This document shows positions 42,787 through 52,026 of a DNA stretch of 64,000 nucleotides, piece after piece; position 1 is the stretch's first letter; every line of letters starts with the position of its first letter. Origin of the DNA: CAYOHG01 sp964465125 (GTDB lineage: Bacteria; Planctomycetota; Phycisphaerae; UBA1845; Fen-1342); contig CAYXIO010000013.1 in the NCBI GenBank assembly GCA_964465125.1, positions 1 through 64,000 of the forward strand, in the 5' to 3' direction. The translations under genes were made by a program, and so were the position numbers. The notes beneath the pieces were generated by a model. It saw only the letters and a program-made list of their open reading frames with translations. It made no database searches and had not been told where the DNA came from.

Positions 42787-43335
42787 CTACCGTTTACCGA
42801 TGGGGGCCGTACAACGCGAGAGCGACACGGACAGCGCGCCGACCAGTTCCGACACACCTGGGATCTGCCGTATGCCGCCGCCTTCAGACTCCGCACGCAC
42901 CAACCTGAGCACCGGACACCAGAAATCTCCGAGGATGAGGATTGGGCGAGCCGGTCGAAGCACCGATTTGCTCGCGAGCTCCAGCACCGCCGCCAGTTCG
43001 AGCAGCGTCCCGGTGCCTCCAGGCAGAACCACGTACGCATCCCCCAGCCGAATCAGCGTGTTCAGCCGAGAGAAAAGATCAAACGTCGGGACCTCCTGGC
43101 GGATGTAGGCGTTCGGTCCGCCGCGGCGGAATGCGCGGCAGGTCACGCCGATGGTGTGTCCGCCGGCCTCGACAGCGCCGCGGGCGGCCGCTTCCATCGT
43201 GCCGCCGTAGCCGCCGTTGCAGACCGTGAAGCCGGCCCGGGCCAGGGCGCCGCCCAGGTCCGCAGCGAGCTGGTAGGCGGGCTGACGCGGTTTCGGGGTC
43301 GAACTGCCGAACACGGTGACCACGCGCGCGCTCAT
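42787..43335 (-). CDS. LOG-family nucleotide-binding protein
   Basis: A 182-residue Rossmann-fold protein of the LOG / TIGR00730 type, often annotated lysine decarboxylase but in known cases a cytokinin-nucleoside-monophosphate phosphoribohydrolase or nucleotide hydrolase. Motifs: VTVFGSS, the GGYGGTMEAAARGA loop and the signature LPGGTGTLLEL, with the catalytic Arg/Glu region around. GGGAG 7 bases before ATG 43335 supports the start. Divergent from the HEAT/PDZ-like gene. Confidence 0.88.
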   Translation of the reverse strand: MSARVVTVFGSSTPKPRQPAYQLAADLGGALARAGFTVCNGGYGGTMEAAARGAVEAGGHTIGVTCRAFRRGGPNAYIRQEVPTFDLFSRLNTLIRLGDAYVVLPGGTGTLLELAAVLELASKSVLRPARPILILGDFWCPVLRLVRAESEGGGIRQIPGVSELVGALSVSLSRCTAPIGKR

Positions 43336-43432
43336 GCGAGGCTCCCCATCGCGGCGGAACAGCCGGCGCGGGCCGCCGGGAGGCCGTGGAAGCGCGTTCC
43401 GCCCGGCTGGCGTGCGGGCGCGTATCGCTCAT

Positions 43433-43438
43433 AGACTG
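43433..43438 (+). promoter_or_regulatory. TANNNT box of a candidate leaderless promoter
   Basis: TAGACT, 5 bases before the ATG of the large HEAT/PDZ-like gene, which has no Shine-Dalgarno. Confidence 0.35.
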
Positions 43439-43443
43439 AAAGC

Positions 43444-46215
43444 ATGTACCTGCTCCTGCGCACCGCGCTCTTGACCGTGCTGCTCGTGCGGGCGCTGCCG
43501 GCGCACGGCTTGGCCCCGGGCCAGTCGGCGGAGAGTGCCCCGGCCACGACGCGCGCCGCGCCCGACGAAGCCCTGGCCACCCTGCTCCAACAACTCGGGG
43601 CGGATGACTACAACGTCCGCGAGGAGGCGACCCGCGCGCTGCTGCGCCGCGGACCGTCGATCGGCGACTGGGTCCAGCGGCAGATCGCGGGCACGGACGA
43701 CCCCGAGGTGCGCCGACGACTGCTCTTCGTGCTCGACAACCTCGTCCTGCCCGCGCATGCCGTCATCGTAGTGCGCGCAGAAGAGAATTCCGACCTGCGG
43801 CCCGGCGACCTGATCACGCACGTGCACGCCCGCAGAGTCGCGGGCGTATCGGACCTGCGCCAGGCCCTGGCTTCTTCGCCCGCCGGCGCGATTGTGCGCG
43901 TCTTCGGCGCCGACGGACCGCGCGAAGCGGGACCGGTCACCAACTTCGATCTGATCTCGCTGCTCGACTACGTCGCCCCGCGCGGCGCGACCGTCGCGGA
44001 AGCCGTGCGGCTGTTCAGCGAAGGCTACGCCGAACGAGCCGACGAGTTGATTCAGACGCTGCCCGGCTCGATTCCCGAGGCGGAGCTCGGTCCGACGCTG
44101 GCGGGCGTGATCGCCTGCGCCGCCGGCCGAACCAGCACCGCAATCGAGTTGCTGCGCGCCACCGCGGGCCGCGCCCGGCCTCCGCAGGGCAGCGGCAGCG
44201 CCTGGAGCAGCCCGTCCTACCTCGACCTGATCGCCCCGACCAAGGCCCCCTACCACCTGGAGTATCAACTCCTTTCGATGGGCACGCCGCCGCTCTACGA
44301 CGACCGCGGCGACCCCGACCTGCGGGTGCAGCGCGTGCTCGTTCCGGCGCGGCGCAGCGCCGACGCGCTCCAGCGCGCCGCGTCGCTGTGGCGCGAGCTC
44401 CATCGCGACCGGCTCGGCCTGAGCGAAGAAGTCGACCGCATCGCCGGCAACCAGCTCGCCGTCTGCGGCTGGATGCTATCCGAGCTCGGGTTGCTCTCCG
44501 AGTGCTGCCGCATGATCGAGCCGCGCAGCCGAATCCTGCGGCAAGCGCTGTATGGCAGCCGCAAGTGGCTGCGGGTCGAGACCGACGCATGGTTGCCGCT
44601 GCTGGCGGGCAATCCGGCGGCGGCGCTGGATCTTTTCTTTGACGATGCCCTGGACGTGCTGCGAATGCCGCCGGGACCGCGCGACAGCGACGTGCTGGTT
44701 CGAAATCCGCAGGTCGCGGCGCGGGTTGGGCTGTTTCTGGCGCTGGCCGGAGACGCGGAACGAGCGGACGAAGCGCTCGAAGCGGTCCGACAATACGGAC
44801 ACCCCTATCTGCGCGACTACGCCTGGTGGCTGCTGTTCGGGCTGAACGAGCGCAACGAGGCAATGGTCCGCAAGCAGCTCCAGACGCTCTTGCCGGTGTG
44901 CTCCGACAACGATGCGATCTGGCTGGGGCAAGCCCTCGCGCGGCTGGAATATGTACAGGCCAAGCCCGATCGAGCCATTCTGCTGGCGGCGCGGCAGCGC
45001 GTGGCGGCGGTGTCGTTCTCGGAAGAATGCAGCACGGCGCTGGCGGAGATCGACGCGCTCCGGGCCTTGCTGAACGACGCTGCCCCCGGCGCGGGCCCGG
45101 CCGCCTCAGGCGGAAGCGACGTGGCGTTGCCGGCGGCGCTGGCGGCGACGCTGCGGTTCCGCTCAACTCCGCCCGCGACCGCGGCGGGTGACAACGGCCT
45201 GCGCGCGGCGCTGCTCATCCTCCCCCTCGACACCGACGCGAAGCGATTCCTGGTGCTCTCGCGCGAGCGGCGACTGATGCAGTTCGACGCGACCAACGGC
45301 ACCTGGAGCGCGTTGGCCGACCTGCCCGAAGACTGGTTCCCCGGGCCGCTCAACTGGCCGTGGCTGAACCGCGAGCCGGCTACGGGGCGGGCCTGGCTGT
45401 ACGACCGGCGGCGCGTGCTCGAACTTGGCGCGGCGGCGCGCCCGCTGCGCATGAACATCGCGACGGACGACATCGGCCCCTTCGACCGCATGGTCGGCCG
45501 GTGCTTCTCGCAGCTCGCGGACGCGCTGGCCGACAGCCAATCCCCCGCCGGTGAGAATTCCGAGTTTCTTCGCGCGGATACCCGTTCGCATCAACCCTAT
45601 GTCGCCGATGCGGACTTGCCCGAGCTCGCCTGGGTCCGGCCGGTGGCGAACGAAGGACGGTACGTGCATGTCGCGATGCGCGGCGGACCGCATCTGCTGC
45701 TGGACGCGACCGGAGCGCACGTGTGGTCGTCGCACTGGTTCGCCCAGGCGCTCTCGTTGAGCTGCGACCCGCGCTTTTTCGTCTACGCGCCGCCCGCGGA
45801 CGCGCAGTCGGGAGGCGCGCTGCTGCTGCTGAGCGATCAGGGGATCATTCGCTTCCGGCCCGACGAGCAGCGTGCGGAGCGCCTCGCCATTCCGGGAGAC
45901 AAACCCGGCGGGAGCATCATCCCCGAAGACGCGCCCTACCCACGCCGCGACCCGCGCTTTGCCTACTTCGCGCAGCTTCCGTCCGACGGGGGCCAGGTCT
46001 ACCGCCTGCGCTGGAGCGACGGGACCATCGAGCGCGTGGATCTGATCAACGAAGCCCTGCCGCCGGGCTACGAGCGGCTTTTCACGCGCCAGGAGCTGCG
46101 CAGCCAGCTCGATCTGCAACTGCGCAGCGCCGGATACGCCGGCCTGGAAGATCTGATCTCCGACACGACCGCCGTGGTCGATCGATGGTACGAGGCACAC
46201 GGGAGCACGCCGTGA
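43444..46215 (+). CDS. Large secreted protein with HEAT-like, PDZ-like and propeller-like regions
   Basis: A 923-residue exported protein with an N-terminal signal (LLLRTALLTVLLVRALPAHG). Residues about 43-100 are a HEAT-like helix pair (YNVREEATRALLRRGP, then DDPEVRRRLLFVLDNL). Residues about 105-160 look like a PDZ domain (DLRPGDLITHVHARRVAGVSDL). Residues about 170-540 are helical, like TPR repeats. The rest, to 870, is beta-rich and may form a propeller (FLVLSRERRLMQFDATNGTW). The likely job is an envelope scaffold, by analogy with planctomycete PDZ proteins; no enzyme motif is seen. Stop overlaps the hutH start by 4 bases (GTGA). Confidence 0.75.
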   Translation: MYLLLRTALLTVLLVRALPAHGLAPGQSAESAPATTRAAPDEALATLLQQLGADDYNVREEATRALLRRGPSIGDWVQRQIAGTDDPEVRRRLLFVLDNLVLPAHAVIVVRAEENSDLRPGDLITHVHARRVAGVSDLRQALASSPAGAIVRVFGADGPREAGPVTNFDLISLLDYVAPRGATVAEAVRLFSEGYAERADELIQTLPGSIPEAELGPTLAGVIACAAGRTSTAIELLRATAGRARPPQGSGSAWSSPSYLDLIAPTKAPYHLEYQLLSMGTPPLYDDRGDPDLRVQRVLVPARRSADALQRAASLWRELHRDRLGLSEEVDRIAGNQLAVCGWMLSELGLLSECCRMIEPRSRILRQALYGSRKWLRVETDAWLPLLAGNPAAALDLFFDDALDVLRMPPGPRDSDVLVRNPQVAARVGLFLALAGDAERADEALEAVRQYGHPYLRDYAWWLLFGLNERNEAMVRKQLQTLLPVCSDNDAIWLGQALARLEYVQAKPDRAILLAARQRVAAVSFSEECSTALAEIDALRALLNDAAPGAGPAASGGSDVALPAALAATLRFRSTPPATAAGDNGLRAALLILPLDTDAKRFLVLSRERRLMQFDATNGTWSALADLPEDWFPGPLNWPWLNREPATGRAWLYDRRRVLELGAAARPLRMNIATDDIGPFDRMVGRCFSQLADALADSQSPAGENSEFLRADTRSHQPYVADADLPELAWVRPVANEGRYVHVAMRGGPHLLLDATGAHVWSSHWFAQALSLSCDPRFFVYAPPADAQSGGALLLLSDQGIIRFRPDEQRAERLAIPGDKPGGSIIPEDAPYPRRDPRFAYFAQLPSDGGQVYRLRWSDGTIERVDLINEALPPGYERLFTRQELRSQLDLQLRSAGYAGLEDLISDTTAVVDRWYEAHGSTP

Positions 46216-47795
46216 CCGCACTGGCCGTGACGCTCGGCGGGCAGCCGTTGACGTGGTCCACCCTCGACGCGGCGCTGCATCGGCCGCTGCACGTGAGCCT
46301 CGCGCCGGCCGGACTCGAGCGGGCGAAGCGGGCCCGCGCCGCGGTCGAAGCGCTCGCGGCGCGCGGCGAAGCGGTCTACGGCGTGAACACCGGCTTCGGG
46401 CATCTCAAGAACAAGCGCATCTCCGCCGACCAGCTCGACCAGCTTCAGGAGAACCTGCTGCTCTCGCATGCGGTCGGCGTCGGTCCTGCCGCCCCGCCCG
46501 AAATCGTTCGCTGGATGCTCCTGTTCAAGATTCACATGCTGCTGGCCGGGCACAGCGGCGTGCGGCCGGAGGTGATCGAGCAGCTAGCCGCGTGGCTCAA
46601 TGCCGACGTTCTGCCGGTCGTACCGACGCGCGGTTCGCTCGGCGCCAGCGGCGACCTGGCGCCGCTCGCGCACCTGTGCTTGCCGCTGATCGGGCGCGGC
46701 GCGTTCCAGTGCGCCCCGAGCGAGCAATCCGCGTCCGACGAGTCGACCAACCGTCCGGGCGAGGCCGCCGATCGGCGCAGCCTGCCCGCCGACGCCGCCC
46801 TGCGCGAGCTCGGCCTGACCCCGCTGCGCCTGATGGCCAAAGAAGGCCTGGCGCTGATCAACGGCACGCAGTTCATGAGCGCCTACGCGGCGAACATCGG
46901 CGCCCGCGCCGCCCGCCTGCTTGACCTGGTCGATCTGGTGTACTGCATGTCGCTCGAAGGACTGCGCGGGAGCGTGACGCCCGCGGATGCGCGGCTGCAC
47001 CAGGTCCGCCCGCACCCCGGCGCGCAGCAGGTGGCCGAGAACATCCGCCGGCACATGCGCGACAGCGAAGTGCTCGAATCGCACCAGCACTGCGACCGCG
47101 TGCAGGACCCGTACTCGCTGCGCTGCGCTCCCCCGGTGCATGGCGCCGTGCGCGACGCGCTGGCGCACTTCCGCGCCACCATCGAACGCGAGATCAACAG
47201 CGTCACCGACAACCCGATCCTCTTCACCGACGCGAGCGGCGCGGCCCAAGCGCTCTCCGGCGGCAACTTCCACGGCGAGCCGCTGGCGCTCGTGCTCGAC
47301 TATCTCGCCATCGCGCTGACCGACCTCGCCAACATCAGCGAACGCCGCACCTACCTGCTGCTCAGCGGCGAGGACGGGCTGCCCAAGCTGCTGATGCGCG
47401 ACACGGGCCTCAACAGCGGGTTCATGATTCCGCAATACACGGCGGCGGCGCTGCTGAACGAATGCAAGGTGCTCGCGACCCCGGCGAGCGTCGACTCGAT
47501 CCCGACTTCGCTGGGCCAGGAGGATCACGTCAGCATGGGCGCGACGGCAGCGCTGAAGTGCTATGAAATCCTCGACCGGGTCGAGACGGTGGTCGCGATC
47601 GAGATGCTCTGTGCGGCGCAGGCGATGGACTATCGCGACCCGCTTCAGCCCGGGCTCGGCCCGCGGGCCGCACGTCCGATCATCCGCGCCAGCATTCCGC
47701 ACGCGGAGGTCGATCGCGAATTCGGCGAGGACATTCAGAAAGCGCTGCGCCTGCTGCGCACCAGCGATGCGCTGCTCGCGATCGCACGAAGCTGA
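46212..47795 (+). CDS. hutH: Histidine ammonia-lyase
   Basis: A 527-residue MIO enzyme converting histidine to urocanate and ammonia. The Ala145-Ser146-Gly147 triad in GASGDLAPLAH forms the MIO cofactor. YGVNTGFGHLKNKRI and the LLLSHAVGVG segment match histidine lyases; the Ser-His pair argues against phenylalanine or tyrosine lyase. Start is GTG 46212, overlapping the stop of the preceding gene (GTGA) with GGGAG seven bases upstream. The remaining hut genes are not nearby, so the enzyme stands alone. Confidence 0.95.
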   Translation: MTALAVTLGGQPLTWSTLDAALHRPLHVSLAPAGLERAKRARAAVEALAARGEAVYGVNTGFGHLKNKRISADQLDQLQENLLLSHAVGVGPAAPPEIVRWMLLFKIHMLLAGHSGVRPEVIEQLAAWLNADVLPVVPTRGSLGASGDLAPLAHLCLPLIGRGAFQCAPSEQSASDESTNRPGEAADRRSLPADAALRELGLTPLRLMAKEGLALINGTQFMSAYAANIGARAARLLDLVDLVYCMSLEGLRGSVTPADARLHQVRPHPGAQQVAENIRRHMRDSEVLESHQHCDRVQDPYSLRCAPPVHGAVRDALAHFRATIEREINSVTDNPILFTDASGAAQALSGGNFHGEPLALVLDYLAIALTDLANISERRTYLLLSGEDGLPKLLMRDTGLNSGFMIPQYTAAALLNECKVLATPASVDSIPTSLGQEDHVSMGATAALKCYEILDRVETVVAIEMLCAAQAMDYRDPLQPGLGPRAARPIIRASIPHAEVDREFGEDIQKALRLLRTSDALLAIARS

Positions 47796-47886
47796 TCGGT
47801 CAGAGCCGTACGTCGCTACAATGCGTGCGAAGCGCGGCGCGCGTGGGACACGGACACGCCGCGACCTGCCGCGGGAGAATTTACCC

Positions 47887-49530
47887 ATGTTGCGACGCGT
47901 TCAATCCCCGTTCTCACGGAGCCTCCGGGCGGTACTTGCGTGGGCGGCGTTCGCCGGCTGGACACATGCCACGCTCGCCGCCGGCAGCGAGGTGCCGCGT
48001 GAGGCTGTCCACTTCGAGATCGATTACCTCACTTCATTCGGGCAGAGCGTTTTCGTGGTGGGCGACACGCCCGAGCTGGGGCACAATGACGTGCGCTACG
48101 CGCCCAAGCTCGTGCCCGGCGAATGGAACCCCGACGAGCCGGATCATCTGCTCTGGACGCTCGAAGTGGCAATCCCCCAAGGGACCCAATTCACCTGGCG
48201 ATTCGTACTCCGCAACGACGATGTCGCGCAATACAAGAACAGCGCCAACGGCACGTATCTCACCGCGGTCGCCAATGGCCAGACCAGCGCCCCCGTGCCC
48301 GCGACGCGTGATTGGATCGTCTTCGATCGCTCCGGCAACGCGAGCATCAGCCTCAATACGTCCAATGGAATCATCAGTCTGCCGCTGCGGGCCGTGCCCG
48401 GCGACACCGGCCTTCGCGCCGCCGTCTGGCCCAACCAGCCTAACGGTCCAGGCGTCAACGCCTCCATCAGCGGCTTCGCCATCGACACGCCCCGGCACGT
48501 CATCCTGAACCGCGCGGCGGCCGCGTACGACTACGACCCGGCCGGCGCGCTCGACCAGGCTGGACGCAAGGAGACGATCGCCGTCCCGTCGCAGTACATC
48601 CTCTCGACGCGCACGATCGACGGCGTCACCGGCCGCGGCGCGCAGGTCTGGCTGCCGCGCGGCTACGACCAGCAGCCCGGCCGTCGCTACCCCGTGCTCT
48701 ACATGCACGACGGGCAGAATGTCTTCATCCCCGGCGGGCCCTACGGCACCTGGGCAGCGGAGCAGACGGCGGCGGCCCTGATCCGCGCGGCGCGGGTGAG
48801 CGAGCTCATCATCGTCGGCATCGACAATTCGTCGCAGCGGCTGGTGGAATACAACCCCGATTGGCCCGGCTCCGTCAACGCGAATTACAACCGTTTCCTG
48901 GTCGAGGAGCTGATTCCCGCCATCGACGCGCGCTACCGCACGCTTTCCGGTCCGCAGAATACGGGCATCTGCGGGTCGAGTTTCGGCGGCGTCGCGTCGC
49001 TGTCGGCCGCGGTCGCGCATCCCGGCGTTTTCGGGCAGGTCGCCGCGCTGTCGACGTCGTTCTGGGCGACGGACATCGAGACCGACCTGGCGGCCGGAGC
49101 GATCCCCTTCAGCACGCGTCTCTACCTCGATGCCGGCGACATTAACGACGACGGCGACCTGACCGTCGCGGCGCGCGACCTGCTGCTCGACGGCGGCCGC
49201 GTGCTCGAAGACAACTTGTTCTTCCAGATCGGCTTCAATCAGCAGCACAACGAAGCCGCCTGGAGCCAGCGCTTCGACGAGGTGCTCGTAGCGCTCTTTC
49301 CGATCACGGACCTCGACGCGGGCCTCGACACCCTGCCGCTGCCGCTGGTCGGCGACCTCGACGGCGACTGCGACGTCGACCTGGTCGACCTCTCGACGTT
49401 GCTCGTGGCGTTCGGAGCCTGCCACGCCGACGCGCCCTATGTGCCCGTCAGTGACATCGACGCGTCCGGCTGCGTGGACCTGCTCGATCTTTCGGAGCTG
49501 CTGGCGGAGTTCGGAATCGTCTGTCCGTGA
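47887..49530 (+). CDS. Secreted esterase with CBM20-like and dockerin-like modules
   Basis: A 547-residue exported enzyme. After the signal (near residues 10-33) comes a starch-binding CBM20-like domain: HFEIDYLTSFGQSVFVVGD, then LGHNDVRYAPKL and FTWRFVLRNDD. The central esterase D type hydrolase has RYPVLYMHDGQNVF and the nucleophile Ser in ICGSSFGGVAS. Two dockerin-like loops end the protein: DLDGDCDVDLVDLSTLLVAFG and DIDASGCVDLLDLSELLAEFG. It probably cleaves esters on a glucan. GGGAG about 10 bases before ATG 47887. Confidence 0.88.
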   Translation: MLRRVQSPFSRSLRAVLAWAAFAGWTHATLAAGSEVPREAVHFEIDYLTSFGQSVFVVGDTPELGHNDVRYAPKLVPGEWNPDEPDHLLWTLEVAIPQGTQFTWRFVLRNDDVAQYKNSANGTYLTAVANGQTSAPVPATRDWIVFDRSGNASISLNTSNGIISLPLRAVPGDTGLRAAVWPNQPNGPGVNASISGFAIDTPRHVILNRAAAAYDYDPAGALDQAGRKETIAVPSQYILSTRTIDGVTGRGAQVWLPRGYDQQPGRRYPVLYMHDGQNVFIPGGPYGTWAAEQTAAALIRAARVSELIIVGIDNSSQRLVEYNPDWPGSVNANYNRFLVEELIPAIDARYRTLSGPQNTGICGSSFGGVASLSAAVAHPGVFGQVAALSTSFWATDIETDLAAGAIPFSTRLYLDAGDINDDGDLTVAARDLLLDGGRVLEDNLFFQIGFNQQHNEAAWSQRFDEVLVALFPITDLDAGLDTLPLPLVGDLDGDCDVDLVDLSTLLVAFGACHADAPYVPVSDIDASGCVDLLDLSELLAEFGIVCP

Positions 49531-49829
49531 TCGGGGTACTGGGGTTCACAGGCATCGCGAGCGCTATGTGCGGCGACCGCACGCCAAACCCGCGCATGGC
49601 GGAGCACGCCTGAAACGCCACGGCGGACGAAACACGAGCTGGGGAATTCAGGTGAAAACCCGAAGGGATAAGTTCTTCTTCAGGCGATGGTTGCGCGAAA
49701 AAAAAAAAAAGGAAGAACGCGCCTTGCAATCGCTCCGATTCTCGGGAATGTTCTCTTTTAGCCACGCCCGATTCGAGTGGATTCGGAAGATCAGGCCTTG
49801 GCAGAAACCGCGCTTTCGGAGGATCGAGT
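49531..49829. other. AT-richer intergenic leader region
   Basis: No coding frame is supported between the esterase and the Cys-rich protein gene. The region is markedly less GC-rich than its surroundings and holds the A13 hairpin at 49693-49722. It could be a long leader for the downstream pair. Confidence 0.45.
49693..49722 (+). other. Hairpin with a purine-only A13-rich loop
   Basis: GCGCG (49693-49697) pairs with CGCGC (49718-49722). The 20-base loop is 13 A followed by GGAAGAA, all purines. Confidence 0.5.
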
Positions 49830-50285
49830 ATGTGGTTTCTACAGGCTGCCGGGAATTCGGAGCGCCACGAACGCGAACAGGCCGGCTCCCGCTCTTCAGC
49901 GCAGCCGCCGTCCCCTTCGGGGATGGTTCGCTCACTGTGTGCGGTGATCGTGTGCGGCAGCGCGGCGCTGGCGGACCCTCCGATCACCGAGTGCGTGCTC
50001 TACACGCAGGGCATCGGGTATGGGGATTGCACCCAGTGCGAGGGAGAAACGCACGGCTGGGAGAACTGCTCATTCCAGATGACGACCATGTCCCGCACCT
50101 GTGCAGGCCCGTGCGAAATCGGCGCGGAATGTGAGGTGACCAGTTGGGCCAATCAGTGGTCGTACAAAACCTATGAGTGCATCTCAAACTGCGGGGACCC
50201 GCTCTACGACTGCGACCGGGGCAGTCTGATCGACCAGGGATGGGAAGAGCAGCCCTCCGTGTGTGGCGACTGCGTCCTTGGGTAG
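49830..50285 (+). CDS. Secreted Cys-rich protein
   Basis: A protein of up to 151 residues whose mature part (about 100 residues after the cleavage near SAALA) has 12 cysteines, enough for six disulfides, in motifs such as CTQCEG, CAGPCE, CEVTSWANQW and CGDPLYDCD. No known family. ATG 49830 follows GGAGG by 7 bases but gives a 31-residue head before the hydrophobic stretch MVRSLCAVIVCGSAALA; ATG 49923 gives a normal signal peptide but lacks a ribosome binding site. The next gene starts 16 bases after the stop. Confidence 0.65.
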   Translation: MWFLQAAGNSERHEREQAGSRSSAQPPSPSGMVRSLCAVIVCGSAALADPPITECVLYTQGIGYGDCTQCEGETHGWENCSFQMTTMSRTCAGPCEIGAECEVTSWANQWSYKTYECISNCGDPLYDCDRGSLIDQGWEEQPSVCGDCVLG

Positions 50286-50301
50286 CAAAAGGAGCATTGG
50301 C

Positions 50302-51384
50302 ATGACCCGACTCATGGTAGCGCTTTCCGTCGCGGCGACTTGTCTGGTGGAGGGAGCGCTCGCGCAGAACGCGCCCGCGGTGACCGTTGAGTCGCTCCGC
50401 GCTCAGCACGCTGAATACGCCGCTAAGCTGCACAGACTGACCGTCACGGAAGTCGTCCGGGTGCAGTTCCTCAACAGCGAACAGTATCAGTCCCAGCTTG
50501 CGCGCGCCGCCGAGCAGCGCCGCGCGGCCCAGAAGAGGGCCTTCCTCAATGGTCGCGACCTGGCCAGCCTTACGCCCGAAGAGCGCGCCAAGGCCGAGCA
50601 GCGCTTCGAGCGCGCTCATCCGAGCGACAGCACGAACCTCTGGGACGTCATCTGGGACGCGAACACCGAGCGCAAGGTGCGCCGGCAAACCAGCTACGAC
50701 TTCGACAAGCGCCGCGTGCGGATGGAGCAGACCGACCTGCGCGACCTTTCGGCGCTCGCGCAGCGCTGCGGCATCCCGGAGAATCCCGCCCAGCTTCGCA
50801 GCCTTGATCAGACGCACACCGAGATCGACACGCCCAGCTACCACCTGCTGATGTACCCCAAGTGGACCGACGCCGCGGTGCAGGTCGACCGAGGCTCGCC
50901 CAACGTCGCGCTGACCGAGCGCCTCGAGCGGCTTGGCATCGTTCCTGCCGAGCTGCTCGACGGCAAGTACCCCACCCGCGTAACGACTGAAGCCGATGGC
51001 ACGCTCATGCTGCGTGGCGACTGGGCGGGATCGCAGCAGGCCGCGTTTGAGATCAAGCTCGACGCAAGCGCACTCCACCTGATGACGCACGAGGTGCGCT
51101 ACAACCGAAAGGGTGAACGGGTGTTCGAGCTGTCGGTGCGCGAGCCGGAGTTCGCCGACCCGACCGGAATCCCATTCGCCATGGCCAGCATTTCCACGCG
51201 GTTTTTCCCGAACGCCGGAGGAATGCAGCACGTCGAACGGCACGTCGTGGAAGAGCAAGGCATCAACCCGATCCTGGGCGACGCGCTGTTCATCGCGCCT
51301 GCCGGCGCGCGGCTGGAGGCGGGGGATGCCGCCGCGCTGGCCGCGTACCAGGCCGGACAGAAGCCGGCCGCGCCGAAGCCCTAG
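50302..51384 (+). CDS. Secreted protein of unknown function, partner of the Cys-rich protein
   Basis: A 360-residue exported protein. Signal peptide TRLMVALSVAATCLVEGALAQ at residues 2-22. A helical, Arg/Gln-rich stretch (ARAAEQRRAAQKRAF) and then beta strands follow; it ends with a Pro/Ala/Lys tail. No recognised family. AAGGAG 8 bases before ATG 50302 sets the start over the longer frame from 50263. The short spacing to the Cys-rich gene suggests one mRNA and related roles. Confidence 0.75.
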   Translation: MTRLMVALSVAATCLVEGALAQNAPAVTVESLRAQHAEYAAKLHRLTVTEVVRVQFLNSEQYQSQLARAAEQRRAAQKRAFLNGRDLASLTPEERAKAEQRFERAHPSDSTNLWDVIWDANTERKVRRQTSYDFDKRRVRMEQTDLRDLSALAQRCGIPENPAQLRSLDQTHTEIDTPSYHLLMYPKWTDAAVQVDRGSPNVALTERLERLGIVPAELLDGKYPTRVTTEADGTLMLRGDWAGSQQAAFEIKLDASALHLMTHEVRYNRKGERVFELSVREPEFADPTGIPFAMASISTRFFPNAGGMQHVERHVVEEQGINPILGDALFIAPAGARLEAGDAAALAAYQAGQKPAAPKP

Positions 51385-51461
51385 CGGCTCGCGACGGCAG
51401 GTTGCGTCTGTCGGAGTCGGCGCCGATGCGGGCCGGACCGGCGCGTTTCATTACGCGCTCT

Positions 51462-51467
51462 TACAAT
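51462..51467 (+). promoter_or_regulatory. TANNNT box of a candidate leaderless promoter
   Basis: TACAAT overlapping the ATG at 51466. If it is a -10 box, transcription starts near the ATG at 51475. Confidence 0.4.
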
Positions 51468-51474
51468 GCCCGCC

Positions 51475-51918
51475 ATGAACGACGACGAGCTGCTGCACGC
51501 GTTTGAGACCCAAGCCGTTTCGCAAACCGACTGGACCCACCGCGCCCACGTCCGCGTCGCGTATCTCTACGTGTGCGCGCATCCCCTGCCGGCGGCCATC
51601 GACCGCATGCGCAGCGGCCTGAACCAGCTCAACGCCGTCCACCTGCCGCCCGACACGCTCGAGCGCGGCTACCACGAGACGATGACGGTCGCGTTCATGC
51701 GGCTGGTGCACGCGATGGTCGCGGCGCATGGCCGCTGTGCGAGCTCGGACGCGTTCTGCGACGAGCATCCGCAACTTCTGACCAAGCGCGTCCTGCGGTT
51801 GTACTACACGCGCGAACGCATCCTCACGTGGGAGGCCAAGCGCGCCTACGTCGAGCCGGACGTTGCGCCGCTGCCGCAGGCCGCGGAGGAATTCGGAGAA
51901 CGGCAGCGCGCGGGTTGA
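51475..51918 (+). CDS. Conserved hypothetical cytoplasmic protein
   Basis: A 147-residue (or 150 from ATG 51466) soluble protein, mostly helical, with WTHRAHVRVAYLYVCAH near the N-terminus and FMRLVHAMVAAHG in the middle. The several His residues could bind metal. It looks like a widespread small family of unknown function. No signal peptide. A hairpin CGGGTT-GAAA-AACCCG (51911-51926) overlaps the stop. No Shine-Dalgarno; see the TACAAT box. Confidence 0.7.
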   Translation: MNDDELLHAFETQAVSQTDWTHRAHVRVAYLYVCAHPLPAAIDRMRSGLNQLNAVHLPPDTLERGYHETMTVAFMRLVHAMVAAHGRCASSDAFCDEHPQLLTKRVLRLYYTRERILTWEAKRAYVEPDVAPLPQAAEEFGERQRAG

Positions 51919-51986
51919 AAAACCCGTGCTGGCCGCGCCGGTAGGAAACCGGAGTCGTGGACGATGCGTGGTACCCGCGCCACCGA

Positions 51987-52010
51987 CACCGGTTAGAAGC
52001 CGGTGCCACA
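51987..52010. repeat. Palindromic TGTGGCAC-type intergenic element
   Basis: CACCGG (51987-51992) pairs with CCGGTG (52000-52005) around TTAGAAG. On the minus strand it begins TGTGGCACC, and TGTGGCAC also starts the insertion inside the methionine-pathway gene at 57481. Confidence 0.5.
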
Positions 52011-52026
52011 GCGCTTCGACGGACGG

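Noticed and set aside
42787..43335. Lysine decarboxylase function for the PGGTGT protein
   Set aside because: The old label is misleading; the motif belongs to LOG-type nucleotide hydrolases.
49531..49829. Possible frameshifted or truncated gene in the AT-richer region
   Set aside because: No frame shows a coherent protein, and the A13 run sits outside any coding frame I can support.
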